Shown here in pieces: positions 1-4,322 of a DNA stretch of 7,591 nucleotides. Below the pieces are notes generated by a model. The model made no database searches. It saw only the letters and a program-made list of their open reading frames with translations, and had not been told where the DNA came from. How positions within the stretch are numbered: the stretch's first letter is position 1; every line of letters begins with the position of its first letter. The translations under genes and the position numbers were made by a program. The DNA comes from Candidatus Borrarchaeota archaeon (GTDB lineage Archaea > Asgardarchaeota > Sifarchaeia > Borrarchaeales > Borrarchaeaceae), in NCBI GenBank assembly GCA_016840645.1, contig JAEORY010000178.1, positions 1 to 7,591 on the forward strand, written 5' to 3'.

Positions 1-70
1 TGGCAGTTGTGAATATTGTTGGGAAAGACAACAAAAGAGAATAAAGAAGTTTTTAGGTGGAAAGCAATGA
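1..70 (+). CDS. C-terminal end of an upstream gene (5' truncated), Cys-pair protein
   Basis: The reading frame from base 2 is open and ends in TGA at 68-70, giving a tail of about 22 residues that begins GSCEYCWERQ and ends FLGGKQ. It contains a CxxC pair (C-E-Y-C) followed by a basic stretch, which fits the last knuckle of a small zinc-binding protein. The stop overlaps the ATG of the next gene (ATGA at 67-70), the arrangement used throughout this window. The AGGTGG that encodes the Gly-Gly near the end is also the SD of that next gene. The rest of the gene lies outside the window, so no function can be given. Confidence 0.55.
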   Translation, partial: GSCEYCWERQQKRIKKFLGGKQ

Positions 71-198
71 AAGATTTTTGTGAGAGATGTCAAGAAGAAA
101 TAGAACAGGTAGATTTAGGTGATGGTACTTATGGTTGTCCTATATGTAAATGTGATGACCAGATTGTAACATTTTATGAAGGTGATAAAGATGATTAA
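67..198 (+). CDS. Small two-knuckle zinc-ribbon-like protein (43 aa)
   Basis: I chose the ATG at 67 because an AGGTGG SD sits at 55-60 and the start overlaps the previous stop. A longer version from a TTG at 16 has no SD. The protein is 43 residues and acidic, with C5-x2-C8 and C24-x2-C27 (plus C29) separated by about 15 residues, the spacing of a minimal zinc ribbon. There is no membrane segment. Small zinc ribbons of this kind in mobile elements may bind nucleic acid or protein; which applies here cannot be told. Its stop lies inside the start region of the next gene, so translation is probably coupled. Confidence 0.75.
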   Translation: MKDFCERCQEEIEQVDLGDGTYGCPICKCDDQIVTFYEGDKDD

Positions 199-589
199 AT
201 TTGACCCATATCCAGGATATGAAGAAGGAGAAGATGGTACTAAATGGCAGTTTGATGATGGACGTGTTGCAATAACGGTTGGTAAAGGAGCCAATGTACA
301 AAATCCTTATCCTGATAATAATGATTTTTGGTGGGTATATATTGAAGATGAAAATGAAAAGCTAATTGAATATGAAGATGGCTTTTCTAATGAAAAAGAT
401 GCTGTTGAATATGCAAACAAATTTTATGATGAAATGAATAAAGATGTCGAAGTTACTGATTTTGGATTCAATATGGAAACAAAAGAGATGGATGGTTTTG
501 TCAAATGTCCGTGTGGAAGAGAATTACATTTTAGAATAAAACAAGAAAAATTACAAGACATAGTTGATATGTACAAAGAAATGAGGTAA
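191..589 (+). CDS. Hypothetical acidic protein with C-terminal CxC motif (132 aa)
   Basis: The ATG at 191 is preferred over an in-frame ATG at 176 because GGTGAT (182-187) lies at the right distance and because it gives the short overlap with the upstream gene that is typical here. The protein is rich in Asp, Glu and aromatic residues. Residues 1-60 (KWQFDDGRVAITV, then a WWVYIED stretch) look like antiparallel beta strands. Residues 66-85 look like a helix. The last part carries KCPCGRELHF (C106, C108), resembling half of a zinc ribbon. No known family is recognised. It may be a small beta-sandwich domain with a metal-binding tail; this is an inference from composition only. Confidence 0.8.
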   Translation: MIKFDPYPGYEEGEDGTKWQFDDGRVAITVGKGANVQNPYPDNNDFWWVYIEDENEKLIEYEDGFSNEKDAVEYANKFYDEMNKDVEVTDFGFNMETKEMDGFVKCPCGRELHFRIKQEKLQDIVDMYKEMR

Positions 590-594
590 GAAAA

Positions 595-717
595 ATGTTA
601 GATGGACTTGATTATTTTTTAATGAAAATGGCTGATATATTGGCTGGATTAGTTTGCTTTGCAACAATGCTTTTTGCTTTTATTTTTGTTGTACTTACTA
701 TATTTCGTTATTGGTAA
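595..717 (+). CDS. Single-pass membrane microprotein (40 aa)
   Basis: This is a 40-codon gene from ATG 595 to TAA 715-717. GAGGTAAG (583-590) acts as the SD and overlaps the stop of the upstream gene. The protein starts MLDGLDYFLMKMADIL, then has an uninterrupted hydrophobic run from about residue 13 to 36 (AGLVCFATMLFAFIFVVLTI) and ends in FRYW. That is a single transmembrane helix with a positively charged end. Phages and plasmids often encode such microproteins (holin-like proteins, membrane-protein regulators), but nothing here identifies the role. The clean SD and tight spacing support it as a real gene. Confidence 0.65.
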   Translation: MLDGLDYFLMKMADILAGLVCFATMLFAFIFVVLTIFRYW

Positions 718-724
718 CAAAAAA

Positions 725-765
725 CGACCCAAGATGGCCCTGAATAAGCGAGAAAAACAGGGTCG
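725..765 (+). promoter_or_regulatory. Pair of mutually exclusive stems in the 718-807 gap
   Basis: CGACCC (725-730) is an exact reverse complement of GGGTCG (760-765). GGCCCTG (736-742) can instead pair with CAGGGTC (758-764) in a 7-bp stem with one G-U. The two stems compete for the same right arm. No T-run follows, so this is not an ordinary intrinsic terminator. It lies about 40 bases before the gene at 808 and could be a leader structure, a transcript-end stabilising hairpin or an operator. No clear promoter is visible in the rest of this gap. Confidence 0.35.
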
Positions 766-807
766 GGTATATATTAACACTAATTAATAATAACCAGGGG
801 TGATTCG

Positions 808-1134
808 ATGGGAAACGAGAATACGAACAATACAGGGGATGATAGTATAGATATGTGTGTGAAGAACATAATTCCAATAGACCTTTTCACAAATTTGGGT
901 TTTGAAGATGTTGGGATACCAAATGGCTTTGAATATGGTAGAAGTACCTATTTTTTACCGCCACCAGAGCAAAATGGGACAAGACATTCTCACGGTTATG
1001 CTAATTCAGCTGATATGCATAAGCATATGTATTTATTAGATGCAGGAGAAGAATGTATGGAATTAATATGGAAATATCACGTTAAACCAGATTTGATAAA
1101 AATGGGCTGGCCAATTAATGAACCAAGTAATTAA
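808..1134 (+). CDS. Hypothetical protein, His-rich centre (108 aa)
   Basis: The ATG at 808 is preceded by AGGGGTGAT (796-804), a strong match to the 16S 3' end. The N-terminal 16 residues are polar and probably disordered (GNENTNNTGDDS). The central part has four histidines in two pairs, H60/H62 (RHSHGY) and H71/H73 (MHKHMY), near a proline run at 51-53. A C-terminal helix (about residues 76-100) ends at MGWPINEP. The histidine pairs could bind a metal, but no known catalytic signature is complete. There is no signal peptide or membrane segment. The family is not recognised. The next gene starts 66 bases downstream. Confidence 0.75.
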   Translation: MGNENTNNTGDDSIDMCVKNIIPIDLFTNLGFEDVGIPNGFEYGRSTYFLPPPEQNGTRHSHGYANSADMHKHMYLLDAGEECMELIWKYHVKPDLIKMGWPINEPSN

Positions 1135-1200
1135 TTCAATATTTTTAAATAGTGGCTAAAATTAATATTTATATGATAAAAAAAATAGTGAGGTGGAAAA

Positions 1201-1335
1201 ATGGAACCAATAGACAGACAATTTTTGGAAAATGTTTTTGGAACAGAACCAGAAATTGAGGATTTAGAAAGTGCTATTGAACTTATTAATGAGTGGATAG
1301 CAGAAATAAAAGAGGTGGTACAAAATGGAAATTGA
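1201..1335 (+). CDS. Small acidic protein (44 aa)
   Basis: The ATG at 1201 follows GAGGTGG (1190-1196) at a spacing of 4. The product, MEPIDRQFLENVFGTEPEIE and on, is acidic, and residues 19-41 look like one amphipathic helix (EDLESAIELINEWIAEIKEV). The stop at 1333-1335 lies inside the next gene, whose SD (GAGGTGG, 1312-1318) is built into the codons for KEVV. The overlap suggests coupled translation and perhaps a partnership with the 1325 product, which is also helical and acidic. Function unknown. Confidence 0.65.
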   Translation: MEPIDRQFLENVFGTEPEIEDLESAIELINEWIAEIKEVVQNGN

Positions 1336-1594
1336 AGAACGAAAGGCCTCTCTGGAAGACGCAAAGGAAAAATTAATTGATGCAATTGATTTGATTAAAG
1401 AAGCAGTTGATGGACTTGAAATTGAAAGTGCTGTTCAAAGTTATATTATATCTTCTTTAGAGATGTGTGTAGATAATGAACATGGTTGGGTAGGAAAACA
1501 GCCATATAATATACAGGAGATAATGGAACTTTTAGAAGAATTAGAAGAAGGAGAATACGAAGACGACGACGAAGAAGATGAGCTTGCAATATGA
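1325..1594 (+). CDS. Acidic helical protein with poly-Asp/Glu tail (89 aa)
   Basis: The ATG at 1325 has GAGGTGG (1312-1318) 6 bases upstream and overlaps the end of the 1201 gene. Residues 3-35 form a likely amphipathic helix and residues 62-75 another (NIQEIMELLEELEE). A run of acidic residues at 74-86 (EGEYEDDDEEDE) is encoded by a GAC/GAA-rich stretch. The strong negative charge would suit a DNA mimic, a chaperone-like partner of a basic protein, or simply a solubility tail; the sequence does not choose between these. There are no cysteine clusters or membrane segments. The opposite-strand reading frame here is an artefact of the repeat-like acidic codons. Confidence 0.75.
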   Translation: MEIEERKASLEDAKEKLIDAIDLIKEAVDGLEIESAVQSYIISSLEMCVDNEHGWVGKQPYNIQEIMELLEELEEGEYEDDDEEDELAI

Positions 1595-1630
1595 TAGAAG
1601 AATTGTAGAGGAAGAAAAAAAGAGGTTAGA

Positions 1631-1816
1631 GTGGGAAAACAAGCAGTATATGAATTCAAAATTGAAAAACAAGTCCCAAAAGAAGTCCGTTTGGTTGACT
1701 TACATAATTATTGTCTTGAAAAAAATATTCAAGCGGAAATAAATGGAGGAGTTCCATTTATTGAGTTAATAAGTATAAAGGCGGAGGTGAACGCAAATGG
1801 AAGAAGAAATAATTGA
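1631..1816 (+). CDS. Hypothetical small protein, GTG start (61 aa)
   Basis: Only one usable start exists in this frame, GTG at 1631, since stops occur just upstream (1592-1597). AGAGGTTAG at 1621-1629 is a fair SD. The sequence alternates likely strands (AVYEFKI, PFIELISI) with one helix (LVDLHNYCLEKNIQ), so it may fold as a small alpha/beta domain. The last residues (EVNANGRRNN) are set by the SD and start of the next gene, which overlaps it by 20 bases. An ATG frame at 1578-1742 overlaps this one and is less convincing. Family not recognised. Confidence 0.6.
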   Translation: MGKQAVYEFKIEKQVPKEVRLVDLHNYCLEKNIQAEINGGVPFIELISIKAEVNANGRRNN

Positions 1817-1913
1817 ACAGGGTGAGTACGATTTGGTAGACCGTGCTCTAAGTAAAATGATGCCACCAAGTGTAGATACAGAGAAGGCAGTCAGGCGAAT
1901 GCTTGGCGAATAA
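1797..1913 (+). CDS. Small acidic protein (38 aa)
   Basis: The ATG at 1797 follows a near-perfect GGAGGTGA (1783-1790), one of the best SDs in the window, and the gene ends in TAA at 1911-1913. The product is a 38-residue, probably helical protein: MEEEIIEQGEYDLVDRALSK, then MMPPSVDTEKAVRRMLGE. It overlaps the 1631 gene by 20 bases. It is the last gene before the structured gene-free interval at 1914-2051. Function unknown; the clean SD and overlap are the evidence that it is translated. Confidence 0.65.
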   Translation: MEEEIIEQGEYDLVDRALSKMMPPSVDTEKAVRRMLGE

Positions 1914-1925
1914 ATTTTTCTGTGT

Positions 1926-2030
1926 GCTTAGGACTTGGAATAAGGAGTTAGTTACATAGTGATATGTAGCAAGGGTTTTGGGGTTCACCTCTTTTACCTT
2001 TCATAACACTCCTTCCAAGAAGTCCTAAGC
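1926..2030 (+). ncRNA. Branched structured RNA or 5' leader element
   Basis: The gene-free interval 1914-2051 folds into a clear branched structure. An 11-bp closing helix pairs 1926-1936 with 2020-2030 (GCTTAGGACTT / AAGTCCTAAGC, no mismatches). A short GG/CC step (1937-1938 / 2015-2016) leads to a 7-bp helix, AAGGAGT 1942-1948 with ACTCCTT 2008-2014. Inside are two hairpins. TACATA-GTGA-TATGTA (1953-1968) has a GNRA-type loop. GGGG 1980-1983 pairs with CCTC 1988-1991, with outer AAGG/CCTT pairs (1971-1974 / 1997-2000). No T-run follows, so it is not an intrinsic terminator. It may be a free small RNA or the leader of the zinc-ribbon gene just downstream. I match it to no known class. Confidence 0.5.
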
Positions 2031-2051
2031 CAATTATCTACAAAAATAGAG

Positions 2052-2165
2052 GTGGTAAAAATAGAGTGTGATTGCAGAGAAGACGGACAGAAGGTTATCA
2101 TAAATGATAATGAGGAGGTAATATGCACGGTATGTGGCGGAGTAATTCCGGTAAATATTCACTAA
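2052..2165 (+). CDS. Tiny zinc-ribbon protein with non-canonical start
   Basis: The frame encodes a compact four-cysteine ribbon: IECDCREDGQKV, then VICTVCGGVIPVNIH, with a C-x-C pair followed by a C-x2-C pair about 17 residues on. The coordinates take the only ordinary start codon in frame, GTG at 2052. However, that GTG lies inside the SD-like GAGGTGG (2049-2055) and has no SD of its own. The SD is ideally placed for an ATA codon at 2061, just as GAGGTGG precedes ATG at 1201 and 1325. So the true product is probably 34 residues starting at AUA, or the start codon has mutated. Zinc binding is inferred from the cysteines. Confidence 0.5.
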   Translation: MVKIECDCREDGQKVIINDNEEVICTVCGGVIPVNIH

Positions 2166-2209
2166 CTTTATATAATGGTTATATTTGCCGTGTATATAAT
2201 ATAGGATAA
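2163..2209 (+). promoter_or_regulatory. TATAAT-rich possible promoter before the 2231 gene
   Basis: This short gap has two TATAAT hexamers, at 2171-2176 and 2195-2200, in very AT-rich sequence just upstream of the gene at 2231. Neither has a good -35 element at 16-18 bases, and the TG of a possible extended -10 is one base out of register. CTTTATATA (2166-2174) would also pass for an archaeal TATA box. Promoter activity is plausible but weakly supported. Confidence 0.25.
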
Positions 2210-2230
2210 AACAAAAGGAGGATGATGCCA

Positions 2231-2476
2231 ATGAGCAAACAAGTTGTAGATTATGACGTTGTAAGTGAAATTGCAGGACATCAACCTAATAAAGGTGTTG
2301 AATTAGTCAATGCGGCTAAGGACATTTTTACAAAGGTTAAGGAAAAGGCAATGCAATGTGCAGTAAAGGGAGAGTTTATAGAGTTTGATACTGTGGAAGA
2401 ACTACAGGATAGACTCTTGGAAGCAGCTGAAAAAGGTTTCAGCATAAGAGTATATGATGAGGTTATTGGAGGATAA
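2231..2476 (+). CDS. Hypothetical protein with C-terminal Gly-Gly (81 aa)
   Basis: Three in-frame ATGs occur at 2222, 2225 and 2231. AAAGGAGG (2214-2221) abuts the first, so 2231 (MSKQVVDYDV) is chosen for its spacing of 9. Residues 22-46 form a likely helix. Residues 48-78 look like strand-helix-strand (GEFIEFDT, VEELQDRLLEAAEKG, FSIRVYDEV), and the protein ends exactly in IGG. A terminal GG two genes before an E1-like enzyme recalls ubiquitin-like or sulfur-carrier proteins. Against this, the N-terminal half does not look like a beta-grasp, and the GGA GGA codons double as the SD of the next gene. Function unknown. Confidence 0.8.
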   Translation: MSKQVVDYDVVSEIAGHQPNKGVELVNAAKDIFTKVKEKAMQCAVKGEFIEFDTVEELQDRLLEAAEKGFSIRVYDEVIGG

Positions 2477-2480
2477 AAAG

Positions 2481-2804
2481 ATGGTGAAGCAACATAAACA
2501 TAAAGGAGTCGAACGTTCTAATGGAAGTTTGAGATTGCATCCAGTAAGTAGGAAGCATAGTGACCCACGTGTACAAAAATGGCATAATGAAGAAACTGGA
2601 AAGGTTAGTAAACCTGCCAAGCCGAACAAAAAGTCAACAACCACAGTTAATTTTGAAAGACACGTTATGGTGCCTGTTGATAAAGAGGGATATATTCATA
2701 TAGATTTGACACAAAATGATATTAAGCAGAAAGGCTTAAGGGTCAAATTTATAAGGCAACGTAACAGAACAAAAAGAACTGTCGGATTGCAGATTGAGAA
2801 ATAA
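2481..2804 (+). CDS. Very basic hypothetical protein (107 aa)
   Basis: The ATG at 2481 is chosen over 2454 because GGAGG (2468-2472), inside the end of the previous gene, has a spacing of 8; only four bases separate the two genes. The N-terminal half (MVKQHKHKGVERSNGSLRLH to about residue 53) is rich in Lys, His, Arg and Pro and is probably disordered. Residues 55-107 are likely beta-rich (TVNFERHVMVPV, GYIHIDL) and end in a dense basic run, KFIRQRNRTKRT. The charge suggests binding to nucleic acid or to an acidic protein. There are no Cys pairs or membrane segments. Family not recognised. Confidence 0.8.
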   Translation: MVKQHKHKGVERSNGSLRLHPVSRKHSDPRVQKWHNEETGKVSKPAKPNKKSTTTVNFERHVMVPVDKEGYIHIDLTQNDIKQKGLRVKFIRQRNRTKRTVGLQIEK

Positions 2805-2829
2805 TTTTTTATTTTCTTTTTACTCTCAA
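2794..2829 (+). terminator. Possible weak transcript end (T-rich tract)
   Basis: The stop at 2802-2804 is followed by a long T-rich tract (about 2805-2821). TTGAGA (2794-2799) is complementary to TCTCAA (2824-2829), but the loop is long and mostly T, so this is not a standard hairpin plus U-tract terminator. A T-rich tract alone could act in an archaeal host. The next gene has its own SD and starts at 2858. Confidence 0.2.
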
Positions 2830-2857
2830 ATGATAAAAAAACGTATGGTGATAAAAA

Positions 2858-3475
2858 ATGAAACGTATAGCAATAATAGGATGTGGTGGAATTAATTCTT
2901 GGGTAGTAAAGCACCTTAGTGAAATTGTTAAGATATTTGAAAAGGAAGAAATGGTGTTTGTACAGCTATTTGATTTCGATGAGGTTGAAGAGAAGAATTT
3001 GCTCAGGGGAAATCAAAATTTTGAAATCGATGATTTGATGTCGCAGAAAGCAAAGGTTTTAGGGGAAAGATACAAGTTTGCTTATAGTGAACATTTTATT
3101 ACAGAGGATAATATATCTCTCCTTGAGAACTTTGATGATATTATTATGGGTGTTGATAACCATAAAACAAGGAGACTTATCTATAAATATTGTTTGGAAA
3201 ACGAGAAGTATTTACTTGACCTACGGGCTCAAGGAACTCAACTGGCGTTTTTCATTTTAGACCATTCTAAAAAAATGGATTATTATGATGAAAAGTTTTT
3301 CAACAATAAGCAGTTGATGGAGAGGAAAGGTAGCTGTCAATTAACTCAGGATGTTGAGAATGACCATATAGAAAATGCTAATAAGATAATAGCTTATATG
3401 GGTGTTTATGGTATATACTTCAAAAGATTAAGAGGAGAAGAAGTTAGTACTAAAGAGTGGAAATTTGTGTATTAA
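2858..3475 (+). CDS. E1-like ThiF/MoeB-fold adenylyltransferase (205 aa)
   Basis: GGTGAT (2847-2852) precedes ATG 2858. The N-terminus is a Rossmann nucleotide-binding strand and loop, IAIIGCGGINSWVVKHL (residues 4-20). Next come FDFDEVEEKNLLRGNQNF (38-55), matching the family DxDxVxxxNLxRQ signature, lysines at 64 and 66, and a second conserved block, MGVDNHKTRRL (97-107), with D100. The tail GSCQLTQD to IIAYMGVYGI (158-186) fits the end of the fold and offers C160 as a possible thioester cysteine. The family uses ATP to adenylate the C-terminal glycine of a small protein. At 205 residues it is shorter than MoeB/ThiF (about 245) and lacks their four zinc cysteines. No E2, JAB protease or clear ubiquitin-like gene is in the window. 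Partner unknown. Confidence 0.92.
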   Translation: MKRIAIIGCGGINSWVVKHLSEIVKIFEKEEMVFVQLFDFDEVEEKNLLRGNQNFEIDDLMSQKAKVLGERYKFAYSEHFITEDNISLLENFDDIIMGVDNHKTRRLIYKYCLENEKYLLDLRAQGTQLAFFILDHSKKMDYYDEKFFNNKQLMERKGSCQLTQDVENDHIENANKIIAYMGVYGIYFKRLRGEEVSTKEWKFVY

Positions 3476-3490
3476 AAAAGAGGTGAAAAA

Positions 3491-3637
3491 ATGGAAATAA
3501 TTATAGATACAGAAAAAGTAATGAAATATACTTTTTTTGCTTTGCTTTTTATAGCAATTTTTATGTTAGGTATGACATATAGTGATTATACAGCAGTGAG
3601 GGAAATTCCTCAATATATTGTTGGTTGTAAGATATAA
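3491..3637 (+). CDS. Single-pass membrane microprotein (48 aa)
   Basis: AGAGGTGA (3479-3486) precedes the ATG at 3491 with a spacing of 4, 15 bases after the E1-like gene. The product begins MEIIIDTEKVMKY, has one hydrophobic helix at about residues 13-30 (YTFFALLFIAIFMLGMTY) and ends in a polar tail of about 18 residues. This is a typical single-pass microprotein; the role is not determined. Its stop (3635-3637) is one base from the ATG of the next gene, so the two are likely translationally coupled. Confidence 0.65.
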   Translation: MEIIIDTEKVMKYTFFALLFIAIFMLGMTYSDYTAVREIPQYIVGCKI

Positions 3638-3638
3638 A

Positions 3639-3974
3639 ATGGTAGAAAAAGAAATAGAAGTAAATTTTTGTGATGCATTTTTAGAAAAGGTATCTAATGA
3701 ACAAGGATTTGAAAATAAAGTTAGATATCTTTTAAAAGACTTTTTTTATAATGAAGGTTGGGCTTCAAAGACAAATCCAAAACATATGAAAGAGGGTTAT
3801 AATGCTCAACATACCTATAATAACAATGATATAGACCATTTTATTGAAGATTTTACAAGATGGGCATTAAGAGAGTTTAAGATTATAACGAAGGATTGGA
3901 AAAATTACAAACCTAATATTAGGAGGCAAAAAAGTGGTATTAAAACTAAAGACAGAAAAACAGATAAAGAATAG
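3639..3974 (+). CDS. Hypothetical protein (111 aa)
   Basis: The ATG at 3639 is preferred to the upstream in-frame TTG at 3618, which would run through the end of the membrane microprotein gene. No strong SD is seen, so coupling to the stop at 3635-3637 probably drives initiation. The protein is soluble and mainly helical: residues 10-38 (CDAFLEKVSN, FENKVRYLLKDFF) and 65-88 (DIDHFIEDFTRWALREFK), joined by a polar Asn/Tyr-rich loop. The last 20 residues are highly basic (RRQKSGIKTKDRKTDKE), and this part contains the SD and start of the next gene in another frame. Family not recognised. Confidence 0.75.
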   Translation: MVEKEIEVNFCDAFLEKVSNEQGFENKVRYLLKDFFYNEGWASKTNPKHMKEGYNAQHTYNNNDIDHFIEDFTRWALREFKIITKDWKNYKPNIRRQKSGIKTKDRKTDKE

Positions 3975-4098
3975 TAAACCAACTAAAAAGAAGGTTAAGG
4001 AGTATGTTAAACTTTTATCCAACGATGAAGCTTTAAGAAAGGAACTAAGTGATGTTCCTGAATATGTAAAATTTCCTAAAAAGGGATGGTTTAAGTAA
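3934..4098 (+). CDS. Small basic protein, GTG start (54 aa)
   Basis: A clean AGGAGG (3921-3926) precedes GTG 3934 by 7 bases, and the gene overlaps the previous one by 41 bases in a different frame. The product is Lys-rich at its N-terminus (MVLKLKTEKQIKNSKPTKKK), then has a helix (VKEYVKLLSNDEALRKELSD) and ends VPEYVKFPKKGWFK. The overlap is large, but the SD is one of the best here and the frame is open to a natural stop at 4096-4098. It is the last gene before the structured RNA interval. Function unknown. Confidence 0.6.
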   Translation: MVLKLKTEKQIKNSKPTKKKVKEYVKLLSNDEALRKELSDVPEYVKFPKKGWFK

Positions 4099-4106
4099 TC
4101 ATAATC

Positions 4107-4302
4107 ATTGGCTTTATTGGCACAGGCAATCCTTATATAGGAGTGAGCAAGTGGTTGTTCTGCTCTGAATGTGTGTGTCATTATCCGTGACGCTATGCTT
4201 CACGGCTGGTGAGTGAACTTGTTAGTAAGCTAGGCAACCATACAGCCCAAAACACTTTCCACACCATACTCCTCTTGGATGGGTGCATTCAGTAAAGTCA
4301 AT
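4107..4302 (+). ncRNA. Structured non-coding RNA with long closing helix and pseudoknot
   Basis: The interval 4099-4322 has no convincing gene and holds a strong RNA fold. A 13-bp closing helix joins 4107-4119 to 4290-4302 (ATTGGCTTTATTG / CAGTAAAGTCAAT, two G-U). Inside are ATCC 4129-4132 with GGAT 4277-4280, and AGGAGT 4139-4144 with ACTCCT 4268-4273. Two hairpins follow: GAGCA 4145-4149 with TGCTC 4161-4165, and CCGTGA 4185-4190 with TCACGG 4200-4205. The 11-base loop of the first hairpin (4151-4159, GTGGTTGTT) can pair over 9 positions with GGCAACCAT at 4233-4241, a likely pseudoknot. GC is 46% across 4121-4280 (74 of 160, counted by hand), against about 33% in a sampled gene segment. No tRNA, tmRNA, RNase P or intron signature is recognised. 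Strand is inferred from the flanking genes. Confidence 0.6.
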
Positions 4303-4322
4303 AAAAAAGGAGGTCGGTAACC

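Noticed and set aside
734..787. A 17-codon frame from ATG 734 in the gap before 808
   Set aside because: No SD, and it lies over the paired stems; most likely chance.
1441..1659. Minus-strand frame rich in serine opposite the 1325 gene
   Set aside because: It is the complement of GAA/GAC acidic codons; no SD, and the + strand gene explains it.
1578..1742. A 54-codon + strand frame from ATG 1578 (starts MSLQYDRRIV) overlapping the 1631 gene
   Set aside because: No SD precedes it, it is low-complexity Lys/Glu-rich, and the 1631 frame has a better SD and more protein-like pattern. It cannot be excluded.
2123..2209. A 28-codon frame from ATG 2123 with GAGGAGGT upstream (MHGMWRSNSG)
   Set aside because: The SD-like bases are the Glu-Glu-Val codons of the zinc-ribbon frame, spacing is tight, and the product has no recognisable features.
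3867..4181. Minus-strand 104-codon frame across the 3934 gene and the start of the RNA interval
   Set aside because: No SD or protein-like pattern, and it is opposite to every other gene in the window.
4107..4302. Group I intron, tmRNA, RNase P RNA or hammerhead ribozyme as an identity for the RNA interval
   Set aside because: I found no intron core, no tRNA-like end or tag frame, no RNase P core motif, and no CUGAUGA/GAAA pair.
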